This document shows positions 51,089-61,257 of a stretch of DNA of 64,000 nt, in pieces (position 1 is the stretch's first letter; every line of letters starts with the position of its first letter). The stretch is from Naegleria lovaniensis (taxonomy: Eukaryota; Heterolobosea; Eutetramitea; Acrasida; Naegleriidae). The notes under the pieces were generated by a model. It saw only the letters and a program-made list of their open reading frames with translations. It searched no databases and was not told where the DNA came from. The stretch is from the NCBI RefSeq assembly GCF_003324165.1, contig NW_025407880.1, positions 1 through 64,000 on the forward strand, given 5' to 3'. Both the position numbers and the translations under genes were made by a program.

Positions 51089-53994
51089 TTACTTCTTCTC
51101 AGCCTTATCTTTGTTTCCTTTACCACCAGACTTGTTGTAAATCATTGACACAACAGAAACTGGAACGGAAATCCAGCTCGTTTCATATGGACTCCAAGGC
51201 CAGTAAGGATACATGTCATTACATTGCGCACCATAGATGAGATAACAGAATTGAGCACTCAAAAACTTGGACAATGCCTTATTTGGATTGTTGACTTGCA
51301 CGATAAACTCTTCTCTTGAAGGTTCGCTTGGAGGCTTGAGTCTGGAAAGAATACCTGGTAATGGTGGTCCTGGTAAACTAATTCTTGGCAAACCTGGCAA
51401 ACTTAGTCCTGGAATCTTCAATTCAAGCAAGTTAAGACCTGGTAAGTTGAATTTACCAAGATATCCAGCAATAGCCTTCAAAATAGCTGCCACAAGTACA
51501 GGTGGATATGGATCGAATTTGATATGAGGTACTGCAACAGAGCTCAATTGTTCAATAAGGTCAGGCAACTTGGGGAATGATTCACCAGTAGCCAAATTCT
51601 TAATGGCAGTATTGTCAAATTCAGTCTTATTCTTGTAATTTTCCAAAGCACCCTTCAACAATCCAATCATGTCTTGATATGGTAACTCTTTTGGTTGTTC
51701 GAATTCGAGAGTTGGATTTTTGCCTGATTGTTCCAATTTGTAGACAGCAGAGTTGATACTTCTGATGAGGGAACTGATAGTAATAGAGCTTGGGATGTTC
51801 AAATCCATATCGTCATTGTACTGCTCTAAAATGTCACAAATTTGAATGAGCAAAGTAGTCAACTTCATGTTTGGCAAGTTTGGAAGATCCAATTCAATGG
51901 TCTCTGAGAGTGTGTCAAACATTTCTCCAGCAATTTCCAAGGAGTGGGCCACATTGGCTTGTGCGAGGCCATTTACACTGATTTGAGTGTCAACCTTATC
52001 TCTGTACAAGCTGGTAGCAGCAGTTCTCAGTAAGAAACCAGGGCTGTTGAATTTTGGCAAACCAGGAATGTCAACAACAGGTTCCTTTTCAGTTCCGATG
52101 GCTTTAGTGAGAACATCTTCAACGAGGAATTTCAAAATCTTGAAGACAAATTTTTTGACTGCCTTTGAGATGGCCTTTTCAGTCATTCTTTCCTTCATGG
52201 AAGTGATAATGTTTGTGTAAATCTTGAGACCATAGTTTGACAAGTCCTTCATCAAGTCTTGAGCAGCGTTTGCAATGGCACCTGCAGCACCTCCAACGAC
52301 TTGAACATTGTCATCTCTGAGAGGTCCATATCGAGTAGAGTAAATATTATTGTACACATAACGGTGAGCTCTTCTCTTAATGAGTTCCTTCTTCTTGTAG
52401 TCGAAGGCAAATGTGTAGAGAGCCTTGTTAGTAATGACAGCAAGACGAGCTTGAACTTGGCCTCTAAAGTTGGTCTTGTTGATTGAGTAGGCCTTAATCA
52501 CAGTCTCTGGGAATGGAGTGCCTTCCTTATATTCTTGCTTCTCTTCTTTCTCTTCACCTTCCTCTTCTTCGTGCACAGGTTCATCTCCGTCCTCGTCGTC
52601 TTCTTCTTTCTTTTCTTCCTTCTTGTCCTTTTTATCCTTCTTTTCGTCTTTCTTGTTACTCTTGCACATGACTTCCTTGTGGTAGGTCTTCAAGCAAATG
52701 TCAACAGCCTCTTGATCAATTTCGTCCAATTGAGGGAAGCATTTTCTCTTTGAGAGCTCAATGAGTGGCTTCAAGTTTCCGTATCTGACTGCGCTAGAGG
52801 AACAAATTTCACGAACAGCACGAACCAAAAGGTCCAATTTTTCATTATCTAGGGTTTCATTGTTTTCAAAAGCTTGATCAGCCTCATCGAGAATGCATCC
52901 ATAAGCAACTGCTCGTGTGACATCATAGCTGTAAATGTATCCCCAATATTCTCTGTAGACACCTCTCATTTCCAATGTTCCATTGGTCAACATGGCAAAA
53001 CTGTGCCAGTATCTTCTCTCAACACCGTCATCTTCGGCATTGGAAAAGACAACCTTCTTGAGGGATTGCTTCAAGCGCTCGTGAGTGACAGGATAATCGG
53101 ACTTGGCCCATCTGAAAGCACGTGGCAATGTTTGAAGGGAGTACCAACAATCCCAACGAGCTGTAGTGGTTCAGTTATTTGTTCGGACGAGGTGTTGCAT
53201 ATTTTGTCATAGCAAGTTAAAAATGTTTGGGAATTGTATTCATAAACGTTTGTGTGTGAGAATAAATATATATGTGCAGAGATATCGTTGATGATGTAAT
53301 AATGTAAATAACTCATGTTGCAATGATCAATCAAATACATACCCATATTATTCAATGCCGAGTCCATATTTCCAGCATTTTGGAAACTTTCCCAATCAAA
53401 AACAATTTCAATATCAAAGTTTGGATCGTCTACTTCTCTCTTAATTTCTTCCTTAGTCTTGGCAATACGATCCTCCAAAACCTTTTTATAATAGGCAGAA
53501 CTCACTCCGAACAGGGCATTCAAAGTCTCACTCACGTAGGAATAACTTGGAACACCGGAAGCACCCAAACCTAACTGAACGGAGACTGTCATGGCGCCAT
53601 CCTTCAAACTAATGGTTGGATTCTCGGCCTCTTCCAATTTTTGTTTGTGTTTCTCTGCCGTGGTTAATTCTTTTCCGACTGGTTTTGGTGGAGGAATAGC
53701 AATGCATTGAAGTCTAACTTGTGCCAATTGACGAGCAATCACTTCACGAGCATTTCCTCCGTACTCTTGAATCATGGTTTGAACAGTGTCAACAATTTTA
53801 CCAAGAACCAAGAATCCATTCCATGAGCACAAAACTTCGTAGGAGAAGGGAAGAAGGTCTTGTTGAATATTTTGTTCAAAGGTGGCCCAGTCCACAACAA
53901 TGGAGACATCAGTACCGAGACATCCTTGGAGACGAGATTGCAGTTGCCCAATCTGTCCTTGAGCTTCTTGAATAATTGTATCAAGTTCTGGCAT
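51089..53994 (-). CDS. Large hypothetical protein with KEKE region (two exons)
   Basis: Exons 53994-53343 and 53160-51089 join in frame to 907 aa; the 182-bp intron is removed at GTATGT and CAG. The N-terminal 320 residues are helical. Then comes a strong KEKE tract (about 390-430: KKDEKKDKKDKKEEKKEEDD). Next is a segment FRGQVQARLAVITNKALYTF that resembles the beta core of GRAM/hSac2-type lipid-binding domains. Long helical stretches follow, then a Pro/Gly/Leu repeat (LPGLPRISLPGPPLPG) and a Lys-rich end. No signal peptide or TM. Codon use is C-ending rich as in actin, suggesting strong expression. No confident family; the GRAM-like call is tentative. Confidence 0.6.
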
Positions 53995-54879
53995 AGTACT
54001 ATAGAATTTGTTTCAAAATTCCACAATGCCGAAGGAGTTGGAGGCACCAGAGAGAGATGTTTTTTCGTGATTATTCGTTTGATTGTAATTGTGCAAAGGA
54101 TTCGCCACACAAGGATGAAAATTAGAGATTTTGGGGCAAGTGGGGACCAGCAACAGATGAGGATGGGTTATAATGGGTGGTTAGAGGCACGACAATTTTA
54201 TCATCATTCATGGAGGTTCAACAATTTGATGAAACATTGTAAAATCAGATAGGAAAAAGGAACATCATCGTGGATCAATCGAATAGGTCAAATAGGCGTC
54301 ATTGGAATTGGCGAGAGTGGAAGAAGAGCCAATAGGGTACCCATCATGATGATCAAAATAATGAATTAGGTACAGACCCACCCACACACACATGAGGTTG
54401 TTCCATATTATCATCATAATCATCAGGCAAAAAATTAAATTTCCGTTGTTATCCAATCAACAGAATCAGCCTCACAAACACTCTCGCGCTACGTACCACT
54501 TGATTTTTTATGAATCTTCTTTGTGGAAGTGCTTAGCCAAATGCTTTGAATTTTTTATTCGCAAAAACTCATGAATCGATACAGCCAAGTGTGTTCCTCA
54601 TTCAATTTGAATTTACCACTAAAGTGTTCCGAGTGAGTTCTTTTACAATTCTCCAGTCAAACAGCTGGCAAGGTTTCATTGTGGAATTTACCGTTTCCAA
54701 AGAAAGAGGAAGAGAAGGAACACAAGTACCGTCATCAACATCAGTAGAAGGAAACAGTGTCTTTTGAAAACAAATCTCATCAAGATGAAAGCATTTCCAA
54801 AAGCATATCTAACATCACGAAATCAAGTTGTTTGAAAACAGCTACCTATCAATACAATTTGCACAAATACACCCAACAC
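53995..54879. other. Intergenic region
   Basis: 885 bp upstream of the KEKE protein gene and downstream of the FAD monooxygenase gene. Several short open frames on both strands (up to 73 codons clear of both genes) have no domain. No RNA gene or repeat seen. Confidence 0.45.
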
Positions 54880-57567
54880 TTACCGAAATCCATCTTGCAT
54901 ATTAAGAATGGTATAAAAGTAATTCGCTACAATCTCTGTAGTACTTCCCGACGAAAAGATATGATACAGCATGAAATCTAATAAGGGAGCGACCATGTAC
55001 TTTTGCCATCGGCAACTTCTCGAGTAGGTTTTGGAATGGTTGATATGGCTATTGTCATGTCGAGAAGGTTGCTGCCGTGAGGAAGAGGGAGCATGCTTAC
55101 GATCTGGTATCTCAGTATCACAATATCGAATATCATCGGACGAGGTCATGAGCCAAGGAATGAACAACATGTAGTAAATGGCTTGTTGGAATTTGGAACA
55201 GAATTCATGATCAAATACGGAAGAGCCTTTTGTAGTGGGCACAGATTGAGCAAGCTCTTCTCTCTTCGGCGTGTGCTTATTCGTGCACCTTGATACAGTC
55301 TTTTTCAATTGTTGAGCCAATAATTCCTTAATTGACTCTCTCAATATTAGTGTCGATTCAAGACACGTGGTCATTCCCTGAGCATAGACTGGATTCATGG
55401 AACTAACGGAGTCTCCCATGGCAATGAAACCACTTAAAAACGTCTCATGATGATTCATAGGATTCTCATAATGCAACAATTCTTCGTAATGAACAAACAT
55501 GTTCCCTTCTTTTTCGTAGGGAGGTGGTATTCGGATGGGTTGATCTTTCATACAATTCAAAACGCTAATGAGATCCTTCTCGAAGGGAGCACCTTTTGCA
55601 TAGTATTCAATGATTCGTTCTTTGGCATTTTCTAAGGTCAATCCTTCAGATATTCTTCGATTGTTTTCCTTCTCTTCATCGGCAATGGTAATGAGATTGA
55701 TCATGAACATGTTTCTCTCCATGGGTATACACAGTACACCTTTCGTTTGAGGATACGTTAAAAGATGATAAAAAGCATAGTAGGGCTTGGTCTTTTGGGA
55801 ATTTGCTTTGGGATCTTGCGGATCTTCTTCGTCGTCATCGTGTACAACGGTAACTGGAGAACGTAATAATTTTCCTGGAATTCCCTTCTCGAACCAATCA
55901 AACGCCTCGTCTTTGGGTTCAAAATAAAAACAATGATATCGAACCTTGTTGTTAATTCGTGTGGAGTAGAGTAGTTGTTGTTGTTGCTGTTGTGGAGGAA
56001 TTGTAGTGTTTTGTGGTTGTGTCTTATTTTCTTGACATGCTTCATGGCCATGAATAGTAGTACTACTCAAAGTCTTCGTCGACGAACCTCCCAATGAGGG
56101 ATCCACAGTTGCCCAGATCATGGCATGTTCAACACCTTTCAGTAATTTAGAGTAGTCTGCGCACGTATGAATACCTCCACAATTGACGACTAGATCACAA
56201 TCCAACTCGATGGTATCGTCTTGAGAGTGATTGGATTGAGATCCTTTCGTATGGTGGTGATGAATGTGTTGAGTACTTGTGGTTGCTAATGAACCAGTGG
56301 TTGTGTTTGATTTTTCAACTTTCTGTATGATCACACCACATACTTGAACATTCAATTGTTGAGTGGATGACAATGATTGAGTCTCTTGGTTTTCCTGTTG
56401 TTGTCGTTGTTGATCAGAGGATGAGCCTCTTCTTATTGGCTCCACTCTGAGCTTAATTCCCTTTCCATTCGACAACACCTGATAACCATCATAGACTTTG
56501 ATATTCTTTGTTGCCTTAAATACATAATCTCGAATGGTACTCTCCCACATGCCTCTCGATACAATGGTAACCTCATGATTTCCATTCTGCACTCGTTTGA
56601 GAGGTTGAGATTGATCCGATGAGTAGATCAATTTCAAATGCTCGGAAGCGTTGAAAAAATTTTTCATGACAAAGTAAGGTTTTGCTGATGACGTAGTTCT
56701 TGATGGTGATGGTGGAGAAGGGATAGTTTTTTGGGAGTTGTGTTGCTGCTGAGAAGAATCTGAGAATTGTTGCTGTTGCGTTTTGCTGATCATTGAATCT
56801 CCAGTGGATGATGTAGCCTTAAAATCGTTTTGATCACAAGTGTTGGAACTTCTTCTTTCTAAGGGCGTTTCATATTGTTGGTGGGACGATGGATTCAGTG
56901 TGATTTGGGCAGATTTCGTTCTCACCTCTTGAATAATACCTGGAAAGAGCTTCTCCAAGATGCTCTGCCCTCGATTCACGAGAATATGAGGTAAATCTCC
57001 GTGCCTATGTTTCACTACGGATTCTCCCTCAACGTACTTGGATCGCTCAATCAGTACTACTTCCTTGAAGAAGGGAGAAAGGCAGCTGGCACTCAACAAG
57101 CCAGCAATGGAACCTCCAATGACGACCGCTCGTTCTCCCAACAAGAACGGTGAAGTGTCTTGAGGAGAATGGACCTGATCATGATTCTTGTCTGTATGGA
57201 CATGGAATTTCCAACCCAATTCTTTAATGTAGGGAGGAAAGACTTGTCCATCCACAATGAAAGGTTCTATTTCTTCAAGGGGTATTTGACAATCGAGAAT
57301 TAACTTCTTCAATTGCAGAAATCTCTGGAGCATGGCAGAAAGTTTGGGGAGTGTCATCATCATCCCAATGGAAATGATAATGATCACGATGGAATAGGTG
57401 ATATATTCGTGGGAGAATATTCCTCCATGCATGAGGTTCAGTGGATCTTGTGGTTGATGTGAGTGTTGTGATTCTTGTGCTGTGGTTAGCTGATTCAGTT
57501 CCGAACAGCTAGATGTTGCCATAGTCGACCAGATAAGGCCCAAAACAAGTAATATTTCTCTTTGCAT
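54880..57567 (-). CDS. FAD-dependent monooxygenase-like membrane protein
   Basis: The protein is 895 aa from the ATG at 57567 (upstream codons lack an ATG). A signal-peptide-like N-terminus (ILLVLGLIWSTM) is followed by a TM helix (YSIVIIIISIGMMM, about 50-70). The FAD Rossmann motif is VVIGGSIAGLLSASCL (about 149). VKHRHGDLPHILVNRGQSILEKLFPG is typical of group A flavin monooxygenases of the PgaE/halogenase/PHBH type. DLVVNCGG follows, and a late GDSVSSMNPVYAQGM (about 716) closes the flavin site. Between these are long Gln/Ser/His insertions absent from family members. The likely reaction is hydroxylation or epoxidation of a hydrophobic substrate. The GDxxxxxxPxxxxG motif is intact. No intron. 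Confidence 0.78.
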   Translation of the reverse strand: MQREILLVLGLIWSTMATSSCSELNQLTTAQESQHSHQPQDPLNLMHGGIFSHEYITYSIVIIIISIGMMMTLPKLSAMLQRFLQLKKLILDCQIPLEEIEPFIVDGQVFPPYIKELGWKFHVHTDKNHDQVHSPQDTSPFLLGERAVVIGGSIAGLLSASCLSPFFKEVVLIERSKYVEGESVVKHRHGDLPHILVNRGQSILEKLFPGIIQEVRTKSAQITLNPSSHQQYETPLERRSSNTCDQNDFKATSSTGDSMISKTQQQQFSDSSQQQHNSQKTIPSPPSPSRTTSSAKPYFVMKNFFNASEHLKLIYSSDQSQPLKRVQNGNHEVTIVSRGMWESTIRDYVFKATKNIKVYDGYQVLSNGKGIKLRVEPIRRGSSSDQQRQQQENQETQSLSSTQQLNVQVCGVIIQKVEKSNTTTGSLATTSTQHIHHHHTKGSQSNHSQDDTIELDCDLVVNCGGIHTCADYSKLLKGVEHAMIWATVDPSLGGSSTKTLSSTTIHGHEACQENKTQPQNTTIPPQQQQQQLLYSTRINNKVRYHCFYFEPKDEAFDWFEKGIPGKLLRSPVTVVHDDDEEDPQDPKANSQKTKPYYAFYHLLTYPQTKGVLCIPMERNMFMINLITIADEEKENNRRISEGLTLENAKERIIEYYAKGAPFEKDLISVLNCMKDQPIRIPPPYEKEGNMFVHYEELLHYENPMNHHETFLSGFIAMGDSVSSMNPVYAQGMTTCLESTLILRESIKELLAQQLKKTVSRCTNKHTPKREELAQSVPTTKGSSVFDHEFCSKFQQAIYYMLFIPWLMTSSDDIRYCDTEIPDRKHAPSSSRQQPSRHDNSHINHSKTYSRSCRWQKYMVAPLLDFMLYHIFSSGSTTEIVANYFYTILNMQDGFR

Positions 57568-58163
57568 CTCACCACGTGATAAATATGAGAAGTATTGTGG
57601 TGTCGTCGTATTCAAAGGAGCGTGATGGGTTTGGAGGTCCCAGATATGATTGATCTTCACTCTCTTTCCGATTGATCAAAGTCAACCAATATAATTTATA
57701 TATGAAATATCGAAATTGCCACAACGTTGTCTTCGTGAAAATTCGTGCAAAGTGTGGGTGAATGTTGTTGATGATTGTCCAGTTAATAATTAATAATTGT
57801 TTTAATCAGTCACAACCAAGGGAGATTTGCTCTCTCGGTTACAAGGGTTTTGCAAATGTGCTCGCACAAACAGCAGAGATATCTGAACGAGTCGTTTGTT
57901 TCAGTTGTCTATCAAATCAAATGATAATTTTTTTCTTGTTTTGAGAAAGCTCTTTCTGTGTTGAACTGATATTTCGCTTTGTGGCCATCTTTCGATCCTG
58001 TTTAATCTGAAATGACCATTTAAGTGTCGTCAGCCGAAGTGGATGTTTTGGTGGTTTCAAAGGAAAGACAGATAACAACGAATCCATTGAGATTTGGTTA
58101 AAGGACAATTGAGGATTGCGAACGACATGTTGTTTGACTCGAAAATAAAACCAAATTGAAAAA
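57568..58163. other. Divergent intergenic region
   Basis: About 600 bp between divergently transcribed genes, hence both promoters. Open frames here are shorter than 80 codons or overlap the next gene antisense. Nothing recognisable. Confidence 0.45.
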
Positions 58164-60224
58164 ATGAAAGCCTTGCTAGCCTTCACAAAGTCTCCATTAA
58201 AATTTCCATCATCAACACTTGCATTACATCGTTGTAGAAGCAGTAAAAGTTGTTCAAACAAATTGTTGATCAATCTCTTTTGTGTAAATGATACGTGTAA
58301 AGGATCATCAGTTAACATTTCTCAACAACAAAATCATAACTCTCAGAGTGAACATGTTGCTTCAACAACTTTCCGAAATTATCATAACAATTTAATTTAT
58401 AGAAATACTATGGGAGAAATAGATTTATCATTTATGGAAACAGAAACATTCATCAAGGCAAATGAACAACTCACTCAAATGGAAAAAACATTTTCGGAGC
58501 TGTTAAAAAAGAAAAGAAAAAATCAATCATTACAGTACGATGAAGAGTTGGAACGACAAAACTTGGTATTTGGAGCTAACAATCTTCTTGAAAGAGCTGA
58601 AGAAGATAATGGAGGAGACACTTCTCTCATGTCTCCAACACAATTATACATTACTTGGAAATTGTCCAAATTACGTTCAAAATTGTTGATGAAAGATTTC
58701 TTTACAGTGAACGAGAATATTCCTGAAGACGCCATTCAAGAGGCTGCAAAAATGTTGGAAGAGAGGCCATACCTCGCCAAATTATTGAAAGAGCAATTGA
58801 TGGATAATAATGAATTTGACAAGTATGACAAACATTTCGATCAAAATATTCAATTTCCAATCTACACAGGCCTTGCTCCAATCCATTCGCCAGAGAACAA
58901 TTGGCTTAAATACTACATTCATGACAAACTCTCGAATAGTTCAGTTGGACCTATTGTTTCTAAAAAGAGAGCTGTTTTCACAGAGTTGGCCTTTGCCATG
59001 CACAGTGGTTTGGCAAGTTCTCTCTTACTGGGAGCTTCAATTGTGAACAAGGATTTGTTTATCTTTGCATTCTACTATGTCGTTCACTTTTTTAGTAGAA
59101 TGAATCCAGAGGCCTATGAGCATTGTAAAGAGGTTGTCAAGTTGTGGGACAAGGGACTCAAAGAGCAGTTTAAGGATGTCACATTCAAAGATTGGGAAAC
59201 TGATGTTGAACTTCGTCTCGACTCGTGCATGTCTGTTCTCAAGGCATACCTCATTGGATTTGCGACCGAAGATGACACTTCTGATGAAAAAATCAAAAAG
59301 TATGCAAAACTCGCCCAAAAACAAGATCCCAATAACTTTTACGTTTTCACATTGGACATTGACGATGCAGACCCTGCCTCATTCTTAAGAAACGTCTTAA
59401 AAGCTGAGAAAATTATTCTCGAAAAGGGAACACTCAAAACCATCAACCACTTACGATTTTTCCCAGTGCTATTCCATAAAGCGAATGCAATATGGTCAGC
59501 TGCTGCAGCCTCTCCCGATCAGGTTCAACGAGGAAAGGTTGCAAAAGACGCTCTCAAACTCCTTCAACTCTCCTTCAACAATTTACAAGTACCCATGGAT
59601 CCCATTGAAGTCCAAACTATGGCCGATTGTAAATTAATGATGGCTGAACCCGAGCACGCCTTAAAGTTATATAAGGAATTTTTTGAGGTTCAATTTATGA
59701 GCTCGTCGTTCCACATTACTCATGCTGTAGAGGTGGTAGCATCATTGATCATGAACGGTGGTGAGGTGGAGAGTGCTATCAAGTCTCTCGATCGATACTG
59801 TAGACATTTTCCCGAAGAGTACACTGTTTCATTGAGGTTACATCTCATTAATGCGCTCGTGGAGCCACCCAATGCATCTAATTTGCCATTCATTCACACG
59901 GATGATCCAGCCATAAAGGCTCAATTGGCAAGTGTCACCACCGCAGCAGCGACACCACCCAAAATCTATAAGGGAAAAACAGAGCGAGATCAATTGGAAT
60001 GGTGTCGAAAAGAGCTCAGCAAATTGATGGATAAACATTCAGAGTGGATACAAATGGATCCATCACTTGAAAATTTTTACAGAGACATCAGTAACAAGTT
60101 GGAATTCAAGTTGAAGCAAGGAACAATGACGTCTCAAAAACCAAAGGTCCCATCCTCTCTCAAAGCATCTGTAAGCAAATCTCTCTTAATGCCCAAAAGT
60201 AGTAGCGACAAGAAAAAGAAATAA
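58164..60224 (+). CDS. Helical-repeat protein, probably mitochondrial
   Basis: 686 aa, single exon. The first 40 residues (MKALLAFTKSPLKF, LALHRCRSSKSC) are basic and Ser-rich without acid, fitting a mitochondrial presequence. A disordered Gln/Asn stretch follows. From about 90 to 640 the chain is helical with TPR/SEL1-like spacing; examples are KVAKDALKLLQLSFNN, ADCKLMMAEPEHALKLYKEF and VESAIKSLDRYCRHFPEEY. The tail is Lys/Ser-rich (SSSDKKKK). No named family is recognised. It shares this style with the protein at 22441-24279. Confidence 0.65.
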   Translation: MKALLAFTKSPLKFPSSTLALHRCRSSKSCSNKLLINLFCVNDTCKGSSVNISQQQNHNSQSEHVASTTFRNYHNNLIYRNTMGEIDLSFMETETFIKANEQLTQMEKTFSELLKKKRKNQSLQYDEELERQNLVFGANNLLERAEEDNGGDTSLMSPTQLYITWKLSKLRSKLLMKDFFTVNENIPEDAIQEAAKMLEERPYLAKLLKEQLMDNNEFDKYDKHFDQNIQFPIYTGLAPIHSPENNWLKYYIHDKLSNSSVGPIVSKKRAVFTELAFAMHSGLASSLLLGASIVNKDLFIFAFYYVVHFFSRMNPEAYEHCKEVVKLWDKGLKEQFKDVTFKDWETDVELRLDSCMSVLKAYLIGFATEDDTSDEKIKKYAKLAQKQDPNNFYVFTLDIDDADPASFLRNVLKAEKIILEKGTLKTINHLRFFPVLFHKANAIWSAAAASPDQVQRGKVAKDALKLLQLSFNNLQVPMDPIEVQTMADCKLMMAEPEHALKLYKEFFEVQFMSSSFHITHAVEVVASLIMNGGEVESAIKSLDRYCRHFPEEYTVSLRLHLINALVEPPNASNLPFIHTDDPAIKAQLASVTTAAATPPKIYKGKTERDQLEWCRKELSKLMDKHSEWIQMDPSLENFYRDISNKLEFKLKQGTMTSQKPKVPSSLKASVSKSLLMPKSSSDKKKK

Positions 60225-60274
60225 TTTACTTCATGCAAAACCAAACATATTTACAGACACAATAGCCACTACAC

Positions 60275-60942
60275 TCACACTATAACATGCTGTCCATGTC
60301 CTGACGTAATCTTTGGTTCAATTTGAACGAATTCTTCTCGTTTCTGCGCATCCGTTTTTTGTACATTGAATTTGCCTAAATACCACGTACCACTCCTCTC
60401 TCCACATTCAGCCAATAAATCTGTAATTGGTTAACATTGTGCATCTCTTGTACTACCAAACATGTGGAGTGAATGGATATCAACCTATTCAATTTGGGAA
60501 ATACAGTGCCAGGTGATCATCGATGATACTAATCGATGAAAAATAACCAAAAACATGCTTTGGATACTACCATGTTTGATCCAATGACTGCAAATTGCAT
60601 GACTCATGTATGAATATAGAAGCATACGCTTTATAGCAAGTACCAATTGCAATGGCATCTATGGCTGCTTTGAGATTTAACCTTTTGGAATGAAAGAGCT
60701 ATTGACCATTCCTCCATACTCAATGCACGATTGTATATCGAATCAAACAACGCCATCATGGACAATTTGTTTCTATTCCATTCTTTAATGCGCTGTTCTT
60801 TGAGGATTGGTTGGAGATAAGGCCAAAAACAAGAATCAAAAAAAAACGTTCCCCTCATATTAGATTGGATTCTTTTTGTGCTGAATTGAGAAAGCTTCTC
60901 TCCGTACGGACATTCAACTAGAGTAATAATACTAATAACCAT
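60275..60942 (-). CDS. Small hypothetical protein, two-exon model
   Basis: The first exon, 60942-60720, starts with an ATG and encodes coding-like sequence (CPYGEKLSQFS, then FWPYLQPILKEQRIKEW). The last exon, 60420-60275, follows CCAATTACAG and encodes LLAECGERSGTWYLGKFNV and onward to a TGA. Joined directly at GTATGG (60719) the frame is kept and gives 122 aa. A 24-bp micro-exon at 60667-60644, between GT/AG sites, would also keep frame and give 130 aa. No family is recognised. The two exons were identified by open frame plus splice signals, so the model needs transcript support. Confidence 0.45.
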
Positions 60943-61257
60943 CTTCTTCAAAACAAACACGTACGAACAGTAACGTTCTATTCAAAGTCGTTACGTTCTT
61001 GTTTCATTACTCACGACTTGTACAAGCCTCCGAGTCGATTTGAATCATCATTTTCAATCGGAGATAAGAGTCATAGATCACCAGACGGTCCGCAAACCTC
61101 TGAATCAACAATCTTGTCGTTGTTGTATTTTTCAACTTGACGTCGAATAAGCTTTTAATAATTCTGGCATCATTCAGAATCTAAATACTCACCAATAATC
61201 TTTTTCAAACAAAAACATTATTTAAATCTAACAGAACAATATTATCATTGTACAATC
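60943..61257. other. Divergent intergenic region
   Basis: About 315 bp between the small minus-strand gene and the response-regulator gene, so both promoters should be here. No other feature seen. Confidence 0.4.

Noticed and set aside
52535-52753. Hydrophobic plus-strand frame suggesting a membrane protein
   Set aside because: Antisense of the KEKE (Lys/Glu) tract, which reads as Phe/Leu on the other strand.
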